From: JBEIDK01 sp040383485
GTDB lineage: Bacteria > Bacteroidota > Bacteroidia > UBA4408
Reading direction: 5' to 3'
NCBI GenBank assembly: GCA_040383485.1
Contig: JBEIDK010000067.1
Span: 1 to 16,144 of the forward strand
DNA: 16,144 nt
Positions 6,365-13,079 of this stretch are shown here, one piece after another. A program made the translations under genes and the position numbers. The notes beneath the pieces were generated by a model. The model was given only the letters and a program-made list of their open reading frames with translations. It ran no database searches and was not told the DNA's origin. The first letter of the stretch is position 1; the number at the start of each line of letters is the position of its first letter.

Positions 6365-7714
6365 ATGCAAAAGTTTACAACAACCATAATATTTTGTTTT
6401 ATCATTCAAATGTGTTTTTCTCAAAACAAATTAGTTTCTGGCCCAATGATTGGTTATTGCGAGCATAGAGAGGTTTTAATTTGGCTTGAAACTATGTCTA
6501 ACGTAAAAGATTTGGAAATAAAATACCATCCAATTGGTAAGTCAGAAATAATGGTTAACATTAGAAAAAACATTCAAAGCTCAGAAAGATATAATCCAGT
6601 TAAATTGGTAATTGATAATCTTGAACCTGGCATTGAATATAAATATGATGTATTTTTAGATGGTATTAAACAAATTTTACCATTCGCAACTACCTTTAAA
6701 ACCAAAGAGCTTTGGGAATGGAGAAAAGCTGCACCAGATTTTAGTTTTATGTTTGGAAGCTGTTTATATATAAATGACAGTATTTATGATAGGCCTGGTA
6801 AACCTTATGGTGCTTCAACAAGTATTCTTGATACTATGGGAAACATGAAAAGTGATTTTATAATTTGGGGTGGTGATAATGTATACTTGAGAGAAGCTGA
6901 TTATAGTTCGGACTTTGGTATTAAGTATAGATACAATTATAATTTTAAGAATAAAAACATTCAAAAGCTAAGAGCTACAAGAGCAAATTATGCCATTTGG
7001 GATGATCATGATTATGGTCCGAATGATGGCGATAAAACATTTGAACTTGCAGAATCTAGTTATGAGTGCTTTAAAAATTATTGGGGTAATAAAACATTTG
7101 GAGAGAACAACAGAGGAATTTATCATAAATTTAAATGGAGCGATTGCGAATTTTTTATGTTAGATGGTAGAACGTTTAGAAGTCCTGATAATTTAAAAGA
7201 TAGTTTAGAAGGCAAACCCAATGTAAACAAAGAATTTTTAGGGTCGAAGCAAATGATTTGGTTAAAAAATTGTTTATCTGCTTCATCAGCCACTTTTAAA
7301 TTTATAGTTAATGGCGGTCAAATTCTAAACCCAATTGCAGACAAGGAATGTTTACAGCACTACCCTGCCGAATATACCGAATTAATGAATTATATCAATG
7401 ATAATAAAATTAGCGGTGTTTTATTTTTAACTGGTGATAGACATTTTACTGAAATGCAAAAGGTGAGCAACATAGCAAGCTACCCTATGTATGATTTTAC
7501 TTGTTCAAGTTTTACAAGTGGTATCTATAATATATCAAACAAAAAAGAATTTATCAATCCTACAAGAGTGAATGGAAGCTTGCTGATGGAAAATAATTTT
7601 TCAATAATAGAGGTGAATGGCGAAAAAAAGAATAGGGTAATTACTTTCAAAACATTTGACGCTCAAGGAAAAGAGAAATGGAAATATGAAATCAATGAAA
7701 ATAACCTTAGATAA
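6365..7714 (+). CDS. Secreted PhoD-like metallophosphatase (alkaline phosphatase D family)
   Basis: This encodes 449 residues with a signal peptide (1-19, ending CFS before Q20). Residues 20-115 form an Ig-like N-terminal domain (VLIWLET..KYDVFLDG). The catalytic domain (about 125-405) shows the PhoD-type metal-site motifs: FGSC (130-133), WGGDNVY (168-174), WDDHDYGPNDG (212-222), FMLDGR, a Q in GGQI and GDRHFTE (357-363). PhoD-like enzymes are metal-dependent phosphomono- or diesterases. The substrate is not predictable from sequence, but a role in phosphate acquisition outside the cytoplasm is plausible. There is no Tat twin-arginine motif, unlike classical PhoD; the signal is Sec-type. TATATTTG at 6295-6302 matches the -7 element, but no TTTG is correctly spaced upstream. 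No strong terminator is seen after 7714. Confidence 0.9.
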   Translation: MQKFTTTIIFCFIIQMCFSQNKLVSGPMIGYCEHREVLIWLETMSNVKDLEIKYHPIGKSEIMVNIRKNIQSSERYNPVKLVIDNLEPGIEYKYDVFLDGIKQILPFATTFKTKELWEWRKAAPDFSFMFGSCLYINDSIYDRPGKPYGASTSILDTMGNMKSDFIIWGGDNVYLREADYSSDFGIKYRYNYNFKNKNIQKLRATRANYAIWDDHDYGPNDGDKTFELAESSYECFKNYWGNKTFGENNRGIYHKFKWSDCEFFMLDGRTFRSPDNLKDSLEGKPNVNKEFLGSKQMIWLKNCLSASSATFKFIVNGGQILNPIADKECLQHYPAEYTELMNYINDNKISGVLFLTGDRHFTEMQKVSNIASYPMYDFTCSSFTSGIYNISNKKEFINPTRVNGSLLMENNFSIIEVNGEKKNRVITFKTFDAQGKEKWKYEINENNLR

Positions 7715-7825
7715 ATTTAATGCATTGATAATCATTAATTTAAAATATTATTTAATAGTTATGGGTTACCTTTTATTAGTTACTAGTATTAAAGGGACAT
7801 TATTAATAATTATTAAATAAAAAAA

Positions 7826-8044
7826 ATGAAAAATTTATTCAAAGTTACTTTCGCTGTTGCAGCTATTACATTTGCAACTTCATGTTCATCTCCAAAAGCT
7901 GACGAAACTGCACCTGCTGCTGATTCTGCTGCTACTATGGAAGCTCCTGCCGCTGATACTACTGCAGTTGCTGTTGATACTACTGCTGCTCCTGCTGCAG
8001 AAGGTGAAGCTCATACTGAAGCTCATGGTGAAGAGCACAAATAG
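7826..8044 (+). CDS. Small Ala/Thr-rich lipoprotein with acidic His-containing tail
   Basis: This encodes 72 residues. MKNLFKVTFAVAAITFATSC is a lipoprotein signal (Cys 20). The mature part is low-complexity: Ala/Pro/Thr/Asp-rich (AADSAATMEAPAADTTAVAVDTT) and then EGEAHTEAHGEEHK. The three His among Glu residues could bind metal weakly; this is a guess from composition. An overlapping +1-frame reading (7857-8132) is a shadow. Similar short lipoproteins are common and uncharacterised in this phylum. It lies 111 bp after the phosphatase and ends in a strong terminator. Confidence 0.82.
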   Translation: MKNLFKVTFAVAAITFATSCSSPKADETAPAADSAATMEAPAADTTAVAVDTTAAPAAEGEAHTEAHGEEHK

Positions 8045-8060
8045 TAATTTGCTCAAGTCT

Positions 8061-8099
8061 AAAAAAACGCTCTCAATTAATTTGAGAGCGTTTTTTTTT
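8061..8099 (+). terminator. Terminator of the small lipoprotein gene
   Basis: CGCTCTCAA (8068-8076) and TTGAGAGCG (8082-8090) form a perfect stem, preceded by seven A and followed by nine T, so it could also work on the opposite strand. It is followed at once by a second dyad, TTTTGAGTT-T-AACTCAAAA (8096-8114), without a T-tract. Confidence 0.93.
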
Positions 8100-8199
8100 G
8101 AGTTTAACTCAAAAGTTTCATCTTTTAAATAAAAGACTATTTTTATTTGTAGACTAACCTATAATTCTTAAATAAAACTATTCAATATAGAACTAAATT

Positions 8200-8296
8200 C
8201 GAAAAGTAGATTTTAACCCAGAATACGCAATAAAAATTCTATTACAACTCAAAACCTCTAACTCGTAATCTTGGTTTAAGCAGATACGAAAAGTAG
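8200..8296 (-). repeat. Dispersed palindromic repeat, copy B, flanked by 10-bp direct repeats
   Basis: CGAAAAGTAG occurs at 8200-8209 and again at 8287-8296. Between them, 8210-8286 (77 bp) has imperfect inverted ends: TTAACCCAGAATACG at 8213-8227 and, on the other strand, TTAAACCAAGATTACG at 8277-8262. The central part in minus orientation (8256-8214) matches copy A at 1541-1583 in 37 of 43 bases, and 8274-8253 matches 1417-1438 in 18 of 22. There is no coding frame. The direct repeats look like a target-site duplication, which would make this a small non-autonomous mobile palindrome. The gap 8115-8199 shows only an AT-only hairpin near 8127-8148. Confidence 0.6.
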
Positions 8297-8300
8297 CATA

Positions 8301-8335
8301 AAAAAAACACCTAGTCGAATTGACTAGGTGTTTTT
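8301..8335 (-). terminator. Terminator of the cold-shock gene
   Basis: AAAAACACCTAGTC (8303-8316) and GACTAGGTGTTTTT (8322-8335) form a perfect 14-bp stem with a 5-base loop. On the minus strand it ends in eight T. It begins 27 bp after the stop of the cold-shock gene. Confidence 0.92.
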
Positions 8336-8362
8336 AGAGTTTCTTAAACTAGTGTAAAAATA

Positions 8363-8551
8363 TTATGCTAACTTAACGTTCACTGCATTTAAACCTTTTT
8401 TACCTTGTTGAACGTCAAACATTACGTTGTCATTCTCTCTAATTTTTTCAGTTACACCTGAGATGTGAACAAAAATTTCTTGTCCATTTTCTTCTTTAAT
8501 AAATCCGAAACCTTTTTCTTCATTGAAGAATTTTACTGTACCGTTTTGCAT
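8363..8551 (-). CDS. Cold-shock domain protein (CspA family)
   Basis: This encodes 62 residues, close to the usual 63-70. It is a single OB-fold cold-shock domain: NGTVKFFN at the start, RNP1 KGFGFI (13-18) and RNP2 IFVHIS (26-31), ending LNAVNVKLA. These proteins bind single-stranded nucleic acid and melt RNA structure in the cytoplasm. The start at 8551 gives the canonical MxxGTVKFFN. A near-perfect 18-bp palindrome lies 51 bp upstream. There is no recognisable Bacteroidota promoter nearby, so it may use a distant or unusual one, or be read through from the gene before it. Confidence 0.96.
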   Translation of the reverse strand: MQNGTVKFFNEEKGFGFIKEENGQEIFVHISGVTEKIRENDNVMFDVQQGKKGLNAVNVKLA

Positions 8552-8601
8552 TACTTTTTATTTAATTATTTTTAATATTCTGCAATGATACACTAATTTT
8601 T

Positions 8602-8619
8602 GGATTAATCGACTAATCC
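8602..8619. promoter_or_regulatory. 18-bp palindrome upstream of the cold-shock gene
   Basis: The plus strand reads GGATTAATCGACTAATCC. It is symmetrical at 16 of 18 positions about a TCGA centre. It sits in the 90-bp gap between the VOC-protein gene and the cold-shock gene. The minus strand has no T-run after it, so it is a poor terminator. An operator or a 5'-leader hairpin of the cold-shock mRNA are the options. Confidence 0.4.
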
Positions 8620-8641
8620 TTAAATTATTTCTTAAATTAAT

Positions 8642-9697
8642 CTAATCTTTAACTCTACTTAATGCCATGGTTGCCAACATCCAATCGGGCAATGGCTTGA
8701 TTCTACTTCGTTTTCCTAGGTTTAAGTACCATCCAATTTTTTTCAGAATTGGAATTTTATATGTTTCAACAAACTCAATCCAATAACCATCTGGGTCTTC
8801 ACAGTATGCGAAATGCCCACTAGCTTCTCCCATATCAAATGAACTATCGCTTTGAATAGTAAACGGGTAACCTTTCTGAGCTAAATTATTTTCAAGCTCC
8901 TTCATATTAAACACATCAAAACAAAGATGTATAAATCCCCAATCGCCCCAAAATCTGTTTTCGAAAATTCTTTTTGGCACTTTATCAAGCACTTGCACTA
9001 ATTCTATTTGACTACTGCCAAGTAGTTTACTAAAGTTGCCAGTATTCTCAACTTTTTTACTCAACAAAACTCTCCTGCATTTATTGTGTCCACCGGGTAA
9101 TTCTTTTAAATCATTAAATGTGTCTGATAAATCATACTCTATATTATCGTAACCTAAAACATTACTATAGAAATGAATTGATTTTTCCATATCACTAACC
9201 CCAATTAATCCACCACACATTCCACCCGTTGTTCCTTTATAGGTTCGAAACCAATCGCGGCCTTCAACTACTTGAAAAATATTATTGAATGGGTCTTTGA
9301 GAAAAAAATGAAAGTTTCCAGATGGGTCTTTTAATAATTTGGAAATTATATTGAGTTTGCTTCGTGAAAACTCCTCATAAGTAGCTTCGACATTTCTAGA
9401 TTTTATTCTAGTAACAAACAACCCAAGGTCGCCAAGTGTAATTTCAAATTCTGGTTTTACGGTTTCTCTGCTTGTAAACTGCCATATTTCCAATCCGCTT
9501 CCGCCTTGAATATTAATTGCAAGAATGGCACTTCTACTATGCACAACTCCGCCCGTGTATTTGGTCATAAGCTTGGCCTCTGCCGATTCTTGAAACACAG
9601 GAATATCCATTCCGAAATTCTTGCGATAAAACTCCCATGCCATTTGAACATCTGGAATTCCAATTCCTATCTGTTGTATTCCTATTATATTTTTCAT
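8642..9697 (-). CDS. Two-domain VOC (glyoxalase/dioxygenase superfamily) protein
   Basis: This encodes 351 residues. Two tandem vicinal-oxygen-chelate domains are visible. Domain 1 (about 4-146): IGIGIPDVQMAWEFYRKNFGM..GSGLEIWQF..DPFNNIFQVVE. Domain 2 (about 160-312): GLIGVSDMEKSIHFYSNVLGYD..IHLCFDV..CEDPDGYWIEFVE. A 40-residue basic tail follows. His257 and Glu309 sit at usual metal-ligand positions, but the N-terminal ligand His expected at the start of each domain is not obvious (Gln8-Gln9 and Met160-Cys161 lie there), so metal chemistry may be altered. The substrate is unknown. It follows the acyl-CoA synthetase gene by 81 bp on the same strand without a clear terminator between them, so co-transcription is possible. 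Confidence 0.88.
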   Translation of the reverse strand: MKNIIGIQQIGIGIPDVQMAWEFYRKNFGMDIPVFQESAEAKLMTKYTGGVVHSRSAILAINIQGGSGLEIWQFTSRETVKPEFEITLGDLGLFVTRIKSRNVEATYEEFSRSKLNIISKLLKDPSGNFHFFLKDPFNNIFQVVEGRDWFRTYKGTTGGMCGGLIGVSDMEKSIHFYSNVLGYDNIEYDLSDTFNDLKELPGGHNKCRRVLLSKKVENTGNFSKLLGSSQIELVQVLDKVPKRIFENRFWGDWGFIHLCFDVFNMKELENNLAQKGYPFTIQSDSSFDMGEASGHFAYCEDPDGYWIEFVETYKIPILKKIGWYLNLGKRSRIKPLPDWMLATMALSRVKD

Positions 9698-9778
9698 ACT
9701 TAAACTATCAAAAAAAATTATGTTGGTGTTTCCCTAATTAAAAAAATTCTTGTTCAATGGATTAAAAAGTAAAAAAAA

Positions 9779-11545
9779 TTAATTCTTTATTTGATACATA
9801 TTTTCAATTTCATTTTTATAATGCTCTTGTATTATCTTTCTCTTTAATGACAATTTAGGTGTCATTTCATTATTTGAGATGGAGAATTCATGAGGTATTA
9901 GAACAAACTTTTTTATTTGTTCAACATGAGAAAAGTCTCGGTTATATAATTCAATATCTAATCTAATAGCTTCAAATAATTCATGATTTTTAGCCATATC
10001 TTCATTATTATTAAGTTTTATACCCTTTTTCTCTAACCATTCCTTGGCGAAATTGAAAGATGGAACAATAAGTGCTCCAGCAAATTTTTGGTTATCACCA
10101 ACCACCATAATTTGCTCAATAAAGGGGCTTTCCTTCATTTTATTTTCAAGTGGTGCAGGTGCTATGTATTTACCTCCTGATGTTTTTAATAGTTCCTTTT
10201 TTCTATCAGTAATTTTCAAAAACTTACCGTCAACTAATTCGCCAATATCGCCTGTTTTGAACCACTCACCCTCCATAACTTCGGCAGTTAAATCAGGACG
10301 TTTATAATAACCCATCATTACATTTGGTCCTTTACACAGTATTTCACCGTCTTGAGCAATCTTAATTTCTACATTATCAAGCTTTCTGCCTACTGTACCG
10401 AAGCAAGCATGGTCTGGGAGTAAAGTATTTACTGCTACAACTGGTGAAGTTTCTGTAAGTCCATATCCTTCCAAAACTGGTAAATTTGCTGCCCAAAAAA
10501 TCCTAGCTAATCTTGGCTGTAAAGGTGCTCCACCACTAACAATTACTTGTATATTACCCCCGAGTGCTTCCTGCCATTTACTAAAAATTATTTTACGTGC
10601 TAAATTAAGTTGCAAATCATAAAACCATCCATTTTTTCCATAATGCTCATATCTCAAACCTAAACCTACTGCCCAAAAAAACAACTTGTATTTGATACCT
10701 GTTTGTTCACTACCTTTGGCCATAATTTTATCGTATACCTTCTCGAGTAACCTAGGCACAGTAACGAACAAATGTGGTTTAATTTCTTTTAAATTATCAG
10801 CAATTTTATCTAGTGATTCAGCATAATAGATAGATACCCCAAAATAATGATATAAATAACCAACCATGCGTTCATACACATGACAAAGCGGTAAAAAACT
10901 CAATGCTCTAGAATTATGGTCTACAGTTGGCGGCATTAACGGAGAACTACCAATAGTATTACTCATTAAATTATTATGACTTAACATAACACCCTTTGGT
11001 ACTCCTGTTGTTCCTGAAGTATAAATAATTGTTGCTAAATCAGCTTCTATAATTTCACTTTTTATTTTGTCAATCTGAACTTCATTATAATTCTCCTTTC
11101 CTAAATTAGTTATTTCAAGCCAGCTTTTTACTCCATCAATACTATTAAATGAGTAAATCTCTTGAAGAGATGGAACATCATTTTTAATTGATTTAATCTT
11201 CTTAAACAACTCTTCGTCTGAAACAACAATTAATTTTGCTTGACAATCGTTTAATATAAATTTATAATCGCTTTCGCTAATAGTTGGATACATTGGAACA
11301 TGAACTGCTCCTATTTGAAGCATACCCATATCCATAAAGTTCCATTCGTATCTATTATTACTTACTGTTGCAATTGCATCACCTTTTTTAATGCCCATTG
11401 CAAGTAATCCAGCACTTACATAATTTGACATTTCAACATATTCTTTTGTACTAATTTTCTTCCACTCGCCATTAATCTTGCTGGCTAAAGCATCTGATTT
11501 AGGGTACTTTTGGATTAAATTGGTAAGAAGGTCGAAAATTCTCAT
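9779..11545 (-). CDS. Long-chain fatty-acid-CoA ligase (AMP-forming)
   Basis: This encodes 588 residues, full length for the FAA1/FadD-like long-chain acyl-CoA synthetases. The reaction is fatty acid + ATP + CoA to acyl-CoA + AMP + PPi, on the cytoplasmic face of the membrane. Motifs: P-loop YTSGTTGVPKG (175-185), the YERMVGYLYHY segment typical of long-chain enzymes, GYGLTETSPVV (360-370), the hinge DRKKELLKTSGGKYIAP (447-463), and the catalytic Lys region MTPKLSLKRK (561-570). All signature residues look intact. It may serve beta-oxidation or activation of exogenous fatty acids. It is 70 bp downstream of the hydroxylase-family gene. Confidence 0.95.
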   Translation of the reverse strand: MRIFDLLTNLIQKYPKSDALASKINGEWKKISTKEYVEMSNYVSAGLLAMGIKKGDAIATVSNNRYEWNFMDMGMLQIGAVHVPMYPTISESDYKFILNDCQAKLIVVSDEELFKKIKSIKNDVPSLQEIYSFNSIDGVKSWLEITNLGKENYNEVQIDKIKSEIIEADLATIIYTSGTTGVPKGVMLSHNNLMSNTIGSSPLMPPTVDHNSRALSFLPLCHVYERMVGYLYHYFGVSIYYAESLDKIADNLKEIKPHLFVTVPRLLEKVYDKIMAKGSEQTGIKYKLFFWAVGLGLRYEHYGKNGWFYDLQLNLARKIIFSKWQEALGGNIQVIVSGGAPLQPRLARIFWAANLPVLEGYGLTETSPVVAVNTLLPDHACFGTVGRKLDNVEIKIAQDGEILCKGPNVMMGYYKRPDLTAEVMEGEWFKTGDIGELVDGKFLKITDRKKELLKTSGGKYIAPAPLENKMKESPFIEQIMVVGDNQKFAGALIVPSFNFAKEWLEKKGIKLNNNEDMAKNHELFEAIRLDIELYNRDFSHVEQIKKFVLIPHEFSISNNEMTPKLSLKRKIIQEHYKNEIENMYQIKN

Positions 11546-11615
11546 GGTATTTTGTTTAATTTAAGTTAAACGAAAATACGTTGTTTTATGAATTAAAAAA
11601 AAGTAATTGAAATTT

Positions 11616-12500
11616 TTATTTTTTTAATTCTTTTTGTAGTTCCTTAGAAGTTTTAGTGCTTCCGTCATGGCTCCAACCAGGAGCCATAAAAAGATATTTT
11701 AATTTAGTTTTAAAAGGTAATGGTTTTTTAAAATCATTAATAATGTTCTCCCATTCATGAAAAACAATATCCTTTGGATGATTGGGTCGTTCAATTGGCT
11801 TGGTTAGTCCATATTTTATTGGCTCATCAGAGTTATCTTCTTTCTCAAAAGTTCCAAAAATTTTATCCCAAATAATAAAAACCATACCCATATTTTTATC
11901 GAGGTATTTTATATTGCTTGCATGGTGAACTCTATGGTGAGAAGGGGTAGCCATAAATAATTCAAAGAATCCCAAATTATAGATACATTGAGTATGAATT
12001 AATACTCCATATATTTGAGTAACAGCATACATGAACATAATATCCCAATAATTAAATCCGCATAATGCAAGTGGGATAAAATAAATAAACCTATAAAGTG
12101 GTTGAAAGACAGAGGAACGAAATCCTGTTGTTATATTATACTTATCGGAGGAATGGTGGGTAACATGCACAGCCCAAAATAATCTTGAAGAGTGGTCAAC
12201 TCTATGTTCCCAATAAAACATAAAATCCTCGGCAAATAATAATAGAATCCAATACAAATATTTATTCTCTATTTCAAAAAAATGATACTGATAAAAGTAT
12301 CCTAATAAAAACAAACCTGCCCCTCTCATTATCAAATCAAAACCAAAATTTAAGCTAGTTAGATATACATTTGTTAAGGTGTCTTTTAAACTATAATAAT
12401 GTTTTTCAAAAATAAAACTTACAATAATTTCTGCTAAAATAATTACTGCATAAAGAGGTGTAACGTATAAAAGTACTTGTCCTATTGTTTCTTGACTCAT
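11616..12500 (-). CDS. Sterol desaturase / fatty acid hydroxylase family membrane protein
   Basis: This encodes 294 residues. Several hydrophobic helices (about 8-30, 45-70, 80-95, 133-170) surround the His clusters of the di-iron hydroxylase fold: HRVDH (99-103), HVTHH (112-116), H170 and HHRVHH (188-193). All expected ligands are present, so an active oxygen-dependent hydroxylase or desaturase acting on a lipid is likely. Bacterial members act on fatty acids, ether or sphingolipid chains, or carotenoids. The neighbouring acyl-CoA ligase supports a lipid substrate, but which one is unknown. The charged C-terminus (about 220-294) is cytoplasmic. Confidence 0.92.
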   Translation of the reverse strand: MSQETIGQVLLYVTPLYAVIILAEIIVSFIFEKHYYSLKDTLTNVYLTSLNFGFDLIMRGAGLFLLGYFYQYHFFEIENKYLYWILLLFAEDFMFYWEHRVDHSSRLFWAVHVTHHSSDKYNITTGFRSSVFQPLYRFIYFIPLALCGFNYWDIMFMYAVTQIYGVLIHTQCIYNLGFFELFMATPSHHRVHHASNIKYLDKNMGMVFIIWDKIFGTFEKEDNSDEPIKYGLTKPIERPNHPKDIVFHEWENIINDFKKPLPFKTKLKYLFMAPGWSHDGSTKTSKELQKELKK

Positions 12501-12530
12501 AAATTAGAAATTGATACAATAATAACAATT

Positions 12531-12561
12531 CAAATAAAATCATGTTCAGATTACAATCAAA
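12531..12561 (-). promoter_or_regulatory. Putative promoter upstream of the hydroxylase-family gene
   Basis: On the minus strand TTTG (12561-12558) and TTTATTTG (12538-12531) are separated by 19 bases. The -7 element has one mismatch to TANNTTTG. It would start transcription about 25 bases before the ATG at 12500 and could drive the hydroxylase, acyl-CoA ligase and VOC genes together. Confidence 0.35.
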
Positions 12562-12584
12562 AAAATATTGGTTAGCTCATAAAA

Positions 12585-13073
12585 TTAAAGCTCTTTTCTC
12601 ATAACAAAATCATTCATCCAAAATTTTCCGAAAGCTATATCTTCTTCGGCAATAATTTTATAGCCTTGAGATAAATAAAAGTTATATGCCTTATTATGTC
12701 TATTTACATTTAACATTAAATAGGTTGCTCCTAAATTTACAACTTCTTTTTCTGCTAAATTCAATATGGTTTTTCCAAATCCTTTGCCTTGCAATTCTAT
12801 TATAAGATAAATCTTATTTAGTTTAAATTCTTTTAAATTTATTTTAGAAAAAGAGAAATATCCAATATTCTTTTCACCTAATTTAGCTAAATAAAACGTT
12901 TGACCGTCATTCATTTGTTTTTTTATTCCTTGTTGAGAATACCAAATACTAAACATATAATTATTCTGTTCTTCAGAATTTATTTGCGCATAGGTTGGAA
13001 GCCAAATTATTTTTGCCAAGTCTATAATAATCTCAATATCTTTTTCGTTTGCTTTCTTAATAATTAATTCCAT
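12585..13073 (-). CDS. GNAT-family N-acetyltransferase
   Basis: This encodes 162 residues. The GNAT fold is complete: an N-terminal beta/alpha unit (IIKKANEKDIEIIIDLAKIIW), motif A acetyl-CoA pyrophosphate loop QGKGFGK (95-101) after KIYLIIELQ, and motif B NVNRHNKAYNFYLSQGYK (122-139). It transfers an acetyl group from acetyl-CoA to an amine; the acceptor is unknown. ATG at 13073 lies 6 bp after the stop of the sensor phosphatase gene, so the two are almost certainly one transcript and may be translationally coupled. Confidence 0.93.
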   Translation of the reverse strand: MELIIKKANEKDIEIIIDLAKIIWLPTYAQINSEEQNNYMFSIWYSQQGIKKQMNDGQTFYLAKLGEKNIGYFSFSKINLKEFKLNKIYLIIELQGKGFGKTILNLAEKEVVNLGATYLMLNVNRHNKAYNFYLSQGYKIIAEEDIAFGKFWMNDFVMRKEL

Positions 13074-13079
13074 CTGATT

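Noticed and set aside
7715..7760. AT-rich imperfect inverted repeat after the PhoD-like gene
   Set aside because: The arms pair poorly, are almost only A and T, and no T-run follows; chance symmetry in AT-rich DNA is sufficient.
7857..8132. 91-residue Leu-rich + strand frame
   Set aside because: It is a shifted-frame shadow of the Ala-rich small lipoprotein and runs through the terminator.
8602..8619. Dyad considered as terminator of the VOC gene
   Set aside because: On the minus strand it is followed by A residues, not T, so an intrinsic terminator is unlikely.
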